64,000 bases of DNA from Nereocystis luetkeana (lineage: Eukaryota; Sar; Phaeophyceae; Laminariales; Laminariaceae): contig JARUPZ010000016.1 of NCBI GenBank assembly GCA_031213475.1, forward strand, positions 6,689,046-6,753,045, written 5' to 3'. The position numbers were made by a program, and so were the translations under genes. The notes beneath the pieces were generated by a model. That model did no database searches. It was not told the DNA's origin and saw only the letters and a list, made by a program, of their open reading frames with translations. Of the stretch, positions 10,362 through 21,855 are shown one piece after another; positions within the stretch are counted from its first letter, which is position 1; each line of letters opens with the position of its first letter.

Positions 10362-11895
10362 TTTTTCGTTGTTTGTTTTCGGTTAGAAACTTGTGCCGTG
10401 ACGATATATAAAATTGTGTTGTGTGGTTGGGGTATTTTTTTGTTTTGTTTTTTGTTCGTTTTGGCGGGGTGTGGTGCGAGTGTGGTTTGCGTTGCGTTGT
10501 TTCGTTTTCTTTTGGGTTCGAACGAATGGCCGGCCTAACCCTTTTACGACTGCAGTCTCCTTTTGGGAACAATTGGGGACAAATTTCTTTGAATTTGAGT
10601 GCCTTGTTCCCAGAACGGGAATGGAGTTCTGAAGGGTTTAAGACGCGATCGGGACTGGGGTTGGGGAGGGGGGGGGGGGGGGGGGGGCACACGCCCGTTT
10701 TTGCGTCCCGGTCGGCGCTCAGCTTGTTTTTTCGTGCGTGTTTTGTGTGTGTGTGTTTTTCCGTGTGCTTTCGTGCGGTTTGTGTCTGTTTTTTTTTGTG
10801 AGAAAGAGTGAGCGAGAATCATTTAAAATCTCGTTCGGTCCGCGGTGTTGTGGTGGGTTTGTTTGGGGGTCGGAAGGCGGGAGGGAGATGGGGATGAAGG
10901 AGGGGGTAAACGAAGGGCAGACTTTTTTCGCGTGTAACAGGAGTGTCCGGAAGAATCCAGAGTGTTCCGACGGGGGCGGGGGGGGGGGGGGGGGGGGGAA
11001 GGGGTCTGCAGGAGGGAGAGGGTAGGAGGACTCACGGGCGGTGGCTTTCTGGTGTAAACCTGCCCACGGGTGTCGTCCGTTTGTTGTGGGTCACGCTCCG
11101 TAGTAGACGCTGAAAGACGAGCATAGTGTTGGGTCGCTCCGGCGGATTGAGGGAATGGCGAGCGAATTATTGAAAGAATGGATAAACTGACGGAGAGCGA
11201 AAGGGCGAGCCAACGGACCAACAGACGAACGACCCGATTTTTTTTGTTTTTGTTTTTCTCTAGGCGAAAGTAACTGGGGGAAATACAAAAACCTTTTTCG
11301 GTTTGTTTGGGCTTTTTTGGTTTTCGATTTTGGTCCATTTTTTTTTTTTTTTCTTGTGTTGTTTTTCGTTCGTATTGTTTCGTTTTCTTGTGTTGTTTTT
11401 TCGTTGTTCCGATTCGGTTCGTTTCGCTACGTTTCGTTCCGTCTTTTGCTTTTGTTCATGGTTTTGTTTTCGTGTTTTATTCATACCCCCGGGTCGGCGG
11501 GTGTGTACGCAGACGTAACCATCAAACCAACAGCGAATCAATCGGCTTGTCCGCTTTGAGGTAGAGGGGAGGGGGAGGGGGCTGCAAGCTTCGCCCCCCC
11601 CGCCCCCTCACCTCCCCCCGGGACGGTGCTTTGTTTCGAAAGGCATGCGTGATCGATAGTGAAAGAACCAAGGCAAGCAACCAATAAGTACGCCCACCCA
11701 CTCGGACATGCATTTGCGGCACCGCTCTATACTGCACCGTGGCGGGACCGCTACCACCGACAGTTGGTTGAGATTGTTGCCGTCCCTGGGAGACCGCCGT
11801 GGCCCACTTGGCCCTCACTTTCGACGAAAAATATAGGATTGAGCCGTACGACCTGGGCTGGAAAGACGGTGCTTGGAGGAGGAGGGTGGAGCGGG
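9497..11895. other. Gene-poor region: G runs, microsatellites, LINE 3' tails
   Basis: Contents are GGT/GGC-rich simple sequence (9560-9640, 9825-9860), a plus-strand LINE 3' tail at 9979-10048 (CGTCTCGAAGGGGATGCG, then AACAAACGAGTACGCCC), a (CT)n tract at 10321-10356, a family P MITE at 10535-10641, T-rich stretches with TTTCGTT units (11230-11480), and a second plus-strand LINE tail at 11622-11695 (TTTCGAAAGGCATGCGTG, then AAGCAACCAATAAGTACGCC). No convincing gene was seen. Confidence 0.55.
10535..10641. mobile_element. Family P (piggyBac-like) MITE
   Basis: Hairpin with CTAACCCTTTTACGACTGCA on the left and GGAGTTCTGAAGGGTTTAA on the right, arms complementary with a few mismatches. The right TTAA is intact and the left is CTAA. 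Confidence 0.7.
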
Positions 11896-12292
11896 GGGGG
11901 CGGGTGTACTCGATAGGAGATATGTACTCGATCTCATGCATGGCCGTGGTCGTATGACCGAGTAGGAGGGGGGGGGGGGGGGGGGGGGGATAAAATAGGG
12001 GCGGGGGGGGGGTACTCATGTCATGCATGGCCGTAGTCGTATGATCATAGACCCTCGCATCCGTACAATGCCGGGACGGAGCACGTGGGGTGTTTTTTTC
12101 GATCGGGCAGACATTTGCTTGCACCACCCAGCGCGAAGCGCCGGGAGGTGCTCGGGCGAGTCGCATGAAGGGTGAGAGCTGCATCCTACTCCAGCAATAA
12201 TCGCGGACGAGGCGGGCTTTCATGCGTATGGATGGCAAGGTCGAACGAATTGGCGTGTTTTTTAGTGTGGCCACTTCCAGAGACGGCGGAGG
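11896..12292 (-). mobile_element. Two family B copies in tandem
   Basis: A short copy (11906-11960, only the C-tailed end) is followed by G runs and then a longer copy (12010-12292) that reaches the GGCCACTTCCAGAGAC block. Both are oriented with the C tail on the minus strand. Confidence 0.65.
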
Positions 12293-13586
12293 TCGCAGGA
12301 ACTGCTAGGTTGTTGTTGTTGGCGGCGGCGGCGGCGTCTTATGTGAGAGGACCCAATTCTCTCGATTTTCTTGCGGTCCTTCACAGCCCGCACACCAAGC
12401 CTTAGACTTGGGAGTTTCCATGTTCGGAATCGACCTGACATTGGAAAATGGAATTGAAACTGGATTGTGATGATGGGGAGTTTTGGGTTGGGCTTTTGAT
12501 GGATGGACGAATTTTGGACTGGTGGGATGAGACCGGAGCGTTGGTCGTGTTCCGTGGTGTAATTGGTGGGTTGGTGCGACACAGGTCAATTGCTTTGCTG
12601 CCAGAGAAAGAAAATCGAGTGGTGTTGGATATGCGGCTACCTTGAAAAGGAAGGGGGTGTAATCATCTCAGGCATGGCTGTAGTCGTAAGCCTCTAGATC
12701 GTCGCATCAAAATGAGGGAGGGGGGGGGGGGGGCTTACTAGTATGCTGCTTACCTTGGTCGTTTGACCATTGACCACGTATCCCGTTCGAGACGGGGTAT
12801 CAAAAGGCGGAGGGGGGGGGGGGTTCGGAGATTCTTATCGAATCTCAAGAACTCTCACATACCTGGTACGAGTATTTTTCAAGACAGAATATGTTTTTTT
12901 AAGACTGTGAAAAGATCCCGGAAGTGTTGAATCGGTTGCGTGATGAGAAGATTGTTATGGAGAGAAAATATCGTGCGCCCGTCCTTCTCTCCGGAAATTT
13001 GCACACGGCACGGGAATCCTCGTCCCTCTTTCATGGTTTCGTCCGTCTTGCTGTTACCGGCTCTTTTTTTGTTTTCGCCGAAACTTCGTACCTGGTGCGT
13101 CGTCACTTCGGTCCACACACACCCCCAGCCCGCCCGTTGTGGTGTGGCACTGGTGTTTTGCTGCGTTGGCTTTGCGGGTAAGGGGGGGAGGCCGCATACT
13201 GTCGGGGCGCACACAGGCGTTTTGTAGCTGTCCGTAGGAGTAGCAGCGGCAAGAGGAACAGTAGCAGCAGCAGCAGCAGCAGCAGCGGTAGAAGCAGCAG
13301 CAGCAGCAGTGGTGAAGCAGCAGCAGCAGCAGCAACGGTAGAAGCAGCAGCAGCAGCAGTGGTAGAAGCAGCAGCAGCAGCAGCAGCGGTAGAAGCAGCA
13401 GCAGCAGCGGTAGAAGCAGCAGCAGCAGCAGCAGCGATGGGCAGCAAGAACGCTTGGCCGACTGAGACAAGACACCGCATAACCACGGTGAGGCACCGCA
13501 TGTCTCCAGGTGGCGCTTCTCCTTTTTCGGTGGGGCGGACGGTTCCATACCCTCGCGAGCAGACAGTCGATTCCCGCAGTTCACGA
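12293..13586. other. Gene-poor region with LINE tail and trinucleotide repeat
   Basis: 12735-12797 is the complement of a LINE 3' tail (on the minus strand CGTCTCGAACGGGATACG, GGTCAATGGTC and then AGTAAGCCCCCC). 13225-13437 is an (AGC)n repeat. A 65-codon frame at 12448 (tryptophan-rich) has no support beyond its length. No gene was recognised. Confidence 0.5.
13225..13437. repeat. (AGC)n microsatellite with GGTAGA interruptions
   Basis: AGC tracts are separated by GGTAGA or GGTGA about every 30 bp. All long frames across it (poly-Ala, poly-Ser, poly-Leu, poly-Cys) are repeat artefacts. Confidence 0.9.
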
Positions 13587-14058
13587 TCTAGATCTGCGAG
13601 GGCAGGCGTGTTCCTGATCTACACGATCTAGCTCATGTTTCCGAGTGGTGGGAGCTGTACAATCTTCACGGTCGAGGACGCAAGTCCTCATTCGGACCTG
13701 TACTATACAGATCCTGCCCCACGACATCTCACGGTGGCAGGTTGGGATCTCGAGGGTCCAGAATGTGATTTGATTTGCACTTTTTTTGGCGTGTCAGACG
13801 CGTTCTGCGATAGATGTAGCACATTTCGGCGAAAATGTTTTCTGAATGACGAGAACTCACTTAACCCGAAATCGTCGCAATGCCAATCTTGTTTCGAAAA
13901 ATGACGCCTTTGCATACCTGGGCCATGACATTCTCCATCGGAATGCAATCTGATTTTTTGCTGGAAGTCAGTTCTCGGGTGAGGTATGGAGCTCCTCAAG
14001 TGAGGGGCCTCGGAAAATTCAGGGGGAACCTCTATATCGTACAACGCCTCGTCATCAT
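13587..14058. repeat. Dispersed repeats E and D
   Basis: 13587-13680 (GATCTAGATCTGCGAGGGCA, later AGCTCATGTTTCCGAGTGG) matches 49559-49660. 13796-14058 matches 1222-1487. Both are diverged. They form the left flank of the large TIR element that starts at 14098. The 89-codon frame at 13635 covers the repeat and is not taken as a gene. Confidence 0.5.
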
Positions 14059-14128
14059 GTTGAGATGCTGCGGTCACGCTCGGTGGGCTCATACATTCAC
14101 ACGTGGCCAATCGGCTACCACCAAACAC

Positions 14129-14650
14129 CCTCTGGAGGGCAAGATATATTACCCTCTGGAGGGTGCCCAAAAATGGGCTATACTATCGTGCGGTAAATTT
14201 TAGGCCCACCACACCGACGTACAGAGTGGTCGGCCGCGCACGCTCTGGAGGCCGACGTCACAACAAAAACCCTCTGGCGGGCAGAATATCTTTCCCTCTG
14301 GAGGGTGCCCAAAATTGGGCGATACTATGGTGCGGTAATTTTTAGACCCACCACACCGACGTACAGAGTGGTCGGCCGCGCACGCTCTGGAGGCCGGCGT
14401 CACAGTCGAAACCCTCTGGAGGGCAGAATATCTTTTCCTCTGGAGGGTGCCCAAAATTGGGTGACACTATCGCGCGGCAATTTTCAGACCCACCACATCG
14501 ACGTACAAAGTTTTCCGGCGCGCACGCTGTGGAGGCTGACGCCACCCCCCAAAACCCTCTGGAGGGTATGCGACCGTACCCGCTGGAGGGTGCCCAAAAA
14601 AGGGCGACCCTATAGTGCAGTCGAAAACGCACCCACCACACCGACATCTA
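14129..14650. repeat. Left subterminal array, 142-bp tandem repeat x about 4
   Basis: Units start at the GGAGGGTGCCCAAAA block (near 14152, 14294, 14436 and 14579). Each contains two or three copies of CCCTCTGGAGGG or a one-base variant, plus CCCACCACACCGACGTACA. The units diverge toward the interior. Confidence 0.85.
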
Positions 14651-16143
14651 GTGGGTTTGTACGGTGAACCGCCACAAGACGCTGACAGTCATACGCGCCC
14701 CCTGTATTTATATATATATATGCGGAAACAGTACACATTGTTGCATCCAATATTTTGCTTTATATTATGAATCTACTACATGTTTGCTCAATCCAACTGG
14801 CCCTGTGTGGACAGTTGTTTACACACGATGTCCTATATCTGCCACGCCTTTCGAGACTATTCTACGCCATACAAACACCGGTTGCGGGCATGTAATGTAC
14901 AACAATGTGTACAGTATGTCGACCGTGCGGCGTGGTACCCGCCTAACCTACCCCATGCGTGTCCTTCTGCCTCCTCCCTGCTCAATGCATCTACGTGCGT
15001 ATGCTTCGGGGAAGCCCGTGCCTCTCTTTGACGAGTTCTAAACCAATGCGCCACGATGAGGCAACAGTATAACAACTCCCCACATGTCGTGGTTGAGCGA
15101 GTATCATACGTAATTCAAAAATTAGTAACCCCCCTGTCTTGAGCTTTCGCCGACAAACAATTACAATATAGGCAGCAGCCAGACACAGAGATGTGGATAT
15201 TGAAATTCCCAGCATCAACTGATGGCCAGAATACAAAAACGAAGACGGTATCATCATTCGAACACAAGAGGGGGCATCACATTGTGGCAACCTGTGTTGA
15301 GCTAAAACGCGCTTTGAACAAAACACACCCTGCGGGCACTGCAACGGAACAGAGATGGCGCAGCCACAACACATAGGTCAGGGGCATCCCAACAAAATTA
15401 CTCACACCTGCCACCATCGAGCACGGGAAAACAACGAATACGAAGTATGAACGCAATCCAATCTATAGAAAACAGACATGCCCTGATGATCTGATCCCCC
15501 CCTCCCCCCGACTAATCAGAATCCTAGTAATCATCCACGACTGTTCAGGCGCCAGCCGCCTCACCCCCTTCCCCCCTCCTTGTCTATGGCTGAAAGGCCG
15601 TAACCTACACAATAAGAGTCTTCGTCCATGGCAAGTTATCTCCGCGAGTGGAGGTTTAGTCGACCAGGCCCGGGTGATCGTCATCGCAACAGCTGTCTTG
15701 GCTATAGCCCTCGCCATCGCTACTCCTCCCGCCTGTGGATTCCTCTGAATTTCCTCCGTGTCGTCGACGGGGCCACTCTGACTTCTATGAGCTCTTGTTT
15801 TTAACCTTCCGTCGCCGTCGGTTGATGGCTGTGGCTCATCGTCATCGGTTCTACCTGAAATATGGTACGTGGGCCGGGCCGAATATGTGCGAGTGCAATC
15901 AAGAGTACATAGTCGACGTTTGGGAGAATGCAACGGCATTGAGTTGGGTCGTCGCGACTTCAACAACTGGCACGGTATAGTTCTCAAATGGGATGCGGAA
16001 AATCCTAACTATGGCGGCCGACCTCTAGCTACGTAGCTTTATCTACGTGGTACATATTTCAAAAAGGGCTGTGACCAAAATCAGGTACGTATACCTGGCG
16101 ATTTTTGTGCCAAAATCAGTTAAATACTAAAACCAAGTACAAA

Positions 16144-16337
16144 ACGCGCGCCACAATCGGCGTTTAGTCCATGGAGATCTATATAAAAACACCTGCGCCT
16201 CAACATATACGAAGTATAGCGTGTGGCCTCCCAAATCTAAACGCGCGCCACAATCGGCGTTTAGTCCATGGAGATCTATATAAAAACACCTGCGCCTCAA
16301 CATATACGAAGTATAGCGTGTGGCCTCCCAAATCTGA
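16144..16337. repeat. 97-bp perfect tandem duplication
   Basis: Two adjacent units begin ACGCGCGCCACAATCGGCG and look identical, so the duplication is recent. It lies inside the large TIR element. Confidence 0.9.
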
Positions 16338-17686
16338 ATTATTTTGTTTTATTTAGGGTATAGGTCATAGAAAACAACAGATTACACATCACAACAACTG
16401 AAGTACATCGTACACCGAAGATATCAGGAGTAAAACGTGCGCTGTCAAGGATGTAGGGCCGATGTTCCAAACTAAAACCTATAACAGGTACTGTACCACA
16501 GTAGTTTGGTGTCAGTCGAGACATGTCGAGGCAAAGTTGCTGTCCGTCAAGGGGTGAAAATGCGGTCTCCTGACATACTTGCCGTACACCCCAAAGAAGG
16601 AAAAATGGAATCACTGTGCGACATGTATGCATAAATACGTACGTACTACTGGTACGTACAAGCACAGAGCGTACGAGTGTACGCATGAATGTGTACTTAC
16701 GTACGAGTTTCTACACAAGAATTGTGCAACCGATGGACCACACACGCATACGCGGAGAAAAAACTGTGTACGTATGGCCCCTATCATTGGTTCAAAATAG
16801 GCCCAAATCAGTTGAACGTTGAAAGCTAGACGGAGTACTTGTACATAAATCAGGTAAACCCTTGACCAATTCGAACCAAAATCAGTGACGATGTCAGTCT
16901 GGCCAATAGCAGGGCTCCTGGCGTGTGTTTTGAACTTGTTTCTGGTATAATTGATTTTGGCCTAAAAATGACCAGGTATACCTGATTTTGGCTAAAACTC
17001 TTTCTAAAACAAGCTCCAACAGTGGTCAACTGCTTGTACAGCAACGGTGGCGACATGCACTCACCGAGGAGATAAGGGCAGAGACAGCGGCAGAAAGTTG
17101 CCACGGCGTCCGCCTCTTCGCCGATGTAGGTTGCACGTCTGTTTGGAAGGTTGAACGCAAGCCGGCCTTTCCTGAAAGCGAACAGACGCAGCATCTGCGA
17201 CACCAAAAAAAATACCTGGTACACAATACGGACAGCATTCAGCGTAAGAAGGATGCAAAACAACCACAAGAATATGTTTACGTCGATGAGGTGTTTGGCA
17301 CTCTCGACGCCGACATGGCCATCGGGATAAGCCGCCTGCAGATAATCACTCCCCAACTGCACGCTACAGGGGTAGCGCTATGCGGTTGAACTGCTGTAGT
17401 TGAAAAACCTTTAATGGGCGAGACAGAAAAGTAGAGTATCCGTGGCAGACGTCTACCAGACAACTCCAGCAGTACAACAGCACAGCAGTACCCGTAGGAC
17501 TGAGACACCGAGAAATCCCACGAACGTCCAAGGCTCTTCAGTGCACGTAGCTTCAAAACGGCTGTATGTGTAGCAGATAGCATTGGAGTTGTTGTAGATC
17601 TGCATGGCCTATTATACACACATGGCACCAAATGAGACCAGGATACCAGGTGGGCGTTCGGCGGTTCCTGCGGAGGGTTGATCATA

Positions 17687-18310
17687 TTTCTGCGCCTCCA
17701 AGCGAGAGTAGGGTGTCAAATGGGATGGGTCAAACGACCAAATGGGAAAATACAAGGTGATGTAACATATACGTGCCAACCTACTGCTGCTGTAAAAAAA
17801 AAATTCAACCCTTTTAGAACCGCAGTCCCGTTTTGGGGACAAACCACTCAAATTTCAAGTTTGAACGTACGTACATTTTCTCCGCTGGTGGCTGGAGAGA
17901 GTACCAGGATGTCCGTACGTGAAAAAAATCAAAGTTCAAAATTCAAAAATGCAGCCCGTTTGGGTTTTTTAATGTATGCCGTGGAGCATAAAAAAACTCG
18001 TACAACATGTATTTCTGAACCTCCAAGTCGGAGCCGGGTGTCGAATGGGATGGGCCCACTGCGGGGTCAAAGTACCAAATGGAAAAACACCAGGTGATGC
18101 CTAACATACGTATCATACAAACAAACATACTGCAAAAAATCTCCGCCTGTGGATGTAGAGTACAGCAGTACCAGGATGGATGTACGTATACACGTACCAG
18201 GTACGTAATACTCGTACGAAAAAAAGATGCTCGAAGCAAATTCAAAATGCAGCCCGTTGGGTCTTCAAATTTATGCCGTGGGGTAAAAAAAAAACTTGTA
18301 CAACAGGTAC
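17687..18310. repeat. About 325-bp diverged tandem duplication
   Basis: Blocks TCAAATGGGATGGG, ATGCAGCCCGTTTGGG and TATGCCGTGGAGCATAAAA in the first unit recur about 325 bp later with changes. A partial family P MITE arm (17806-17866, CCCTTTTAGAACCGCAGTCC) interrupts the first unit only, so it inserted after the duplication or was lost from the second. Confidence 0.7.
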
Positions 18311-18873
18311 ACCAGCAGGGCATCACAAAATGAAGAACGCAGCAGTGATCTCCTTGCTGCTGTGGGTCTAACAAGAGGGATAGAATTAGGTGGCGAGAAG
18401 GAAATCTGGTAGCATCGCTCCGATTGGCTAGGAGAGCTATCACTGATCAGACGTACAAAAAGCGTGACCCCCTCGTACGACACCGCAGCCGCAGTACCAC
18501 GAGTAGTAATAGTCAGGGGGACCCACTGCTGTATATATCACGCGGTCCACTCCAAGCTATGATGTGTTGCCCACCCACAAGGAAAGTAGCATTCGAGTAC
18601 TCTCACCTTGGGATAGCTGCCATCAACGCTGTCGCTGGTCGTCTAGTCCATGGAGAGAGCTGTCCTCTCCAGCTCTCCAGTCTCGTCCATTTCGAAAAAG
18701 GCTTCTGTTTTGGAGGGACGCTCGCGTACTGCTGTACCTGGTACCTGGTAGTTGTATTTCAAATTGTCGGCCTAGGTGCCCCTCCACGCCCTCACCCACA
18801 GCGTTTCGACTCAATGATTTCACATGCTCAGAGCTACGAGTATATGCGACGGGAATGTGTATATCGCCTGTAA

Positions 18874-19356
18874 TTGCTTGCTGCCAGTGCTGCCATCGGC
18901 AAGAGTTGGCGTGCAGCGTGTGACTTCAACGGACTGGCGGTTTTTGAGGGTTTCGAAACGCTTGTGAAGCTTGTTTTCATAGGGGTTGAAGCAACGTATT
19001 TTGAAAAAAAAAAAACTGGCCGCTGGATACAGGCTGCCGCTGTGCAGCGGTATGTGTGTATGTGCGGTCTGGACCCGGAGCGTATAGTACGCGACATGTA
19101 TCGAGAATCAAGTAGTCAAGAATTCAGGCTGAAATATTTCGAGATATATATAAGGAATTGCAGCGAAGCCTTTGTGCTCAGGCAGAAACGCCATTCTATA
19201 GGCTGTCTATGCTCGATGTTCGCATCACAATTCGCGAGCCTTGTGGCCAGAAAAGGATCGCGTTGTTACTGGTGTATACGCCACGGCCACCCCATGTCGT
19301 GTAATGCTCAATTCGCGAGCGCCGGAGGTTTCGTCAAGCAAGAAACTGGGAGGTAA
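18874..19356 (+). CDS. Uncharacterised frame inside the TIR element
   Basis: An open frame of about 160 codons with non-repetitive composition. Notable stretches are GLAVFEGFETLVKLVFIGVE, CGLDPERIVRDMYRESS and RLKYFEIYIRNCSEAFVLRQ. The likely exon start is after the CTTGCTGCCAG at 18878-18888. An open frame just upstream (18540-18720, with AFEYSHLGIAAINAVAG) may be an earlier exon. I do not recognise the family and it has no transposase signature that I can see. It could be element-encoded or captured host sequence. Confidence 0.3.
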   Translation: MLAASAAIGKSWRAACDFNGLAVFEGFETLVKLVFIGVEATYFEKKKTGRWIQAAAVQRYVCMCGLDPERIVRDMYRESSSQEFRLKYFEIYIRNCSEAFVLRQKRHSIGCLCSMFASQFASLVARKGSRCYWCIRHGHPMSCNAQFASAGGFVKQETGR

Positions 19357-19671
19357 TTTGGATAATTTCCGTCCAAAGAAAGACTCGAGCAAGCCACGAA
19401 TCACTCAAGGGAGGGCAGGTACAGCCAGCCTTTGGAGGGGAACTGATCGAATCGCTGCAGTCACAATGCCTCTGGGGGGCGACATGACCATTCCTCACAC
19501 GCGTGCGCAATCTCAATGCCTCTGGTGGGTAGCATGTTGTTCCACCTTCAGCGGGTGCAATGTCAATGTGCCTCCAGAGGCTGCCCATCCTCATAGACCT
19601 CCACCGGAGCAACTATTTCCCACGGCGCTCCAGAGCGAACGGCACGCAAACACTCTAGAGGCTAGCATTTA

Positions 19672-20340
19672 GTAGAGACCTCCAGCCGTCGCATCAGAAA
19701 AGCTCCCTCTCTCTAGAGGGGCGAAACCTCATACCCTAGACAATCGCCAACGCGCTCTGGAGGGTGAAATGCCGACCCCCCTCCAGAGTTTTCAATACAA
19801 ACCCCTCTAGAGGGTTGAAACGGCCATTGCCCTCCTACGGAACAAACCTGCCGCACTGCCCTCCAGCGGTATATAGACAGCCCACTCTAGAGGCTAGCAG
19901 TTAGTAGAGACCTCCAGCCGTCGCATCAGAAAAGATCTCCCTCTAGAGGGGCGAAACCTCATACCCTAGACAATCGCCAACGCGCTCTGGAGGGTGAAAT
20001 GCCGACCCCCCTCCAGAGTTTTCAATACAAACCCCTCTAGAGGGTTGAAACGGCCATTGCAAACCTGCCGCACGGCCCTCCAGCGGTATATAGACAGCCC
20101 ACTCTAGAGGCTAGCATTGAGTAGAGACCTCCAGCCGTCGCATCATAAAAGATCTCCCTCTAGCGGGGCGAACCTTCATACCCTAGACAATCGCCAACGC
20201 GCTCTGGAGGGTGAAATGCCGACCCCCCTCCAGAGTTTTCAATACAAACCCCTCTAGAGGGTTGAAACGGCCATTGCCCTCCTCCGGAACAAACCTGCCG
20301 CACGGCCCTCCAGCGGTATACAGACAGCCCACTCTAGAGG
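19672..20340. repeat. Right subterminal array, 215-234-bp tandem repeat x 3
   Basis: Units start at GTAGAGACCTCCAGCCGTCG (19672, 19906 and 20121). Each holds CTCTAGAG, GCGCTCTGGAGGG, CCCCTCCAGAG, CCCCTCTAGAGGG and GCCCTCCAGCG motifs. The second unit lacks about 19 bp present in the others. Before (19430-19670) and after it (20380-20490) are single CTCCAGAG and CTGGAGGG motifs. Confidence 0.85.
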
Positions 20341-20510
20341 CTAGCGCGCATGACAAGCCTGTACAGGGTACCAAAGGAAAAAAAATCCCTCTAGAGGGCG
20401 AAAGGCCTGACCCTCCAAGCCTCAAACACCCTCTGGAGGGTGGCCACGCCCTCTGGAGGGTCAAATTGTTCCCTGGAGGGTTTTTGGGGGTAGCCGATTG
20501 GCCACGTGTG

Positions 20511-21342
20511 TTGTCGTTATTCGCAGTTTTCTTGCTTCCTTCCTTGCTTTTTTTTTTCTTTTTCTTCTTCTTCTTCTTGTTCTGCGCAGTGTTATTATTG
20601 CCCACTATAATAACACTTCTATATAGTACGGCTAACTTTTGTGCGTGTGCTCAGCTTGTTGTTTTCTTGGTACGGTGTTGGAAAACAAATAACCTGGTAA
20701 AAAAAAACAGTAGCAATAGAGGTATGTTAAGAGTTCATGCGGACTATTCTCGTTGCGGCTGCTACACACGACGTAGGTGTTTTTTTTTTTTTTTTTGTGT
20801 TTTAATGCGAGTTGAACTACAGCGCGAGATGTAGTGTAACCGCCGCGGAATAACACTAATTGACATTAATGATAAGTTGAAAAAAAAAAATGTGAAGGAA
20901 GCGGTTGCGAGACGCGGCCGAACTATTCCTAAAATACCAAAAAAAAAAGCGGCGTAGTTGCGTAAAGCCGTACATGGTTGACGTGCAAGTGGTCATGCAA
21001 AGACGCCGTGTCGGGTGGGGGGAGGGGGGGGGAAGGGGGGGGGGGGTGTAGTCATTGTCATGCATGGCCGTAGTCATATGATCATGGATCGGGGGGTGGC
21101 ACTATGATTTTCCTCTTCAAGCAAGCAGCAATCAATTGTTGTCTTTTGGGGGTGCTGGTCGTTCCTTTTGGTGCGCGCTACAAAACGGTCCGCTACGATA
21201 CGGTAGGAATTGCACCGCTTGCCGGTTGGCTTCACACGGCCCGATGGCAGTTTGAGGGGGAAAGGAGGCTTTTTGCACCCATCGGCCCTCTTGAGAGGCT
21301 TAACTTAAACGGCCTTGTGGAGGGGGAGGGGGGGAGAGGGGA
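20511..21342. other. Gene-poor region right of the TIR element
   Basis: It contains a T-rich (TTC)n stretch (20545-20580), A and T runs, and a short family B end at 21040-21090 next to a G run. No gene was seen. Confidence 0.5.
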
Positions 21343-21855
21343 GGGTGATGTACTCGTATCATGCATGGCCGTAGTCGTATGACCGTAGACCTTTGCAGCC
21401 CTCAAATGCCGGGACGGAGCAACGTCGGGTTTTCACCGACCAGGCAGGCGTTGCTTGCTTGCACCAAGCCCGAATCGCCGTGAGGTGTTGGGCAAGTCGC
21501 ATGGAGGGTGAGCTGCATCCTGCTAGGAGCCGCCTGTGAGGCGGACTTGCATATTAATGACAGCTTCGTATGACTTGATTTATTTTCTGGTGTGGCCGCT
21601 TCTAGAGACAGCAGTGGGTATACATATGTACCTGCCTCGTGGTTGCCTTACCATATACGCATTGCGCGATACGATTGTTCCCCCCGTCCGAAGCTTAGGC
21701 TCTCCAACCCGCACAAATTATCTAACTCGACCGCCAACCGTAGTGACGGGCAGAACAAAATCAAGAAGAAAAAAAAAACGGTACCCTGGTTGTCGAGCTT
21801 GCGCAGTGAGAGGCGTTTTTTTCAGCGTCGTTGCCGACCGACGCCAACCCAACCT
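21343..21855 (-). mobile_element. Family B retroposon, near full length
   Basis: On the plus strand it starts GATGTACTCGTATCATGCAT after a G-rich tract and ends CGCCAACCCAACCTA. This is the same extent as 181-700 and 63155-63690. It retains the hairpin region and the T run in sense orientation. Confidence 0.65.

Larger units (their letters stand above)
14651..18873. other. Interior of the TIR element, no recognised gene
   Basis: It has several medium frames on both strands (for example 16988-17389 plus, and 16850-17362 minus with two hydrophobic stretches near 17270-17180) but none that I can tie to a family or splice convincingly. TACCTGGTA-type nine-mers are dense here (17213, 18195, 18735, 18742). 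Confidence 0.45.
14098..20510. mobile_element. 6.4-kb DNA element with terminal inverted repeats and palindrome-rich ends
   Basis: The left end CACACGTGGCCAATCGGCTA (14098 onward, then CC, with similarity extending to about 14140) is repeated as its exact complement at the right end, closing at 20510. Inside each end are tandem arrays loaded with the 12-bp palindromes CCCTCTGGAGGG (left) and CCCTCTAGAGGG or CCTCCAGAG (right), as in the subterminal zones of large cut-and-paste transposons. The inner 4.8 kb has no transposase that I recognise; the best frame is 18874-19356. Flanks give no clear target duplication beyond TT. It carries internal duplications (97-bp and about 325-bp tandem repeats). 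The superfamily is undetermined: CACTA-like and KDZ-like elements also have such subterminal repeats, but the ends are not CACTA. It may be non-autonomous. Confidence 0.65.

Noticed and set aside
11522-12274. 250-codon minus-strand frame
   Set aside because: It crosses two family B copies and G runs; the recurring motifs in it are translated retroposon ends.
13054-13584. Long frames rich in Leu, Ala, Cys or Ser
   Set aside because: They are the six readings of an (AGC)n microsatellite.
14129-14650. CRISPR-like or satellite centromere array
   Set aside because: Only about four units, bounded by a TIR and matched by another array at the far TIR; subterminal repeats of one element explain it.
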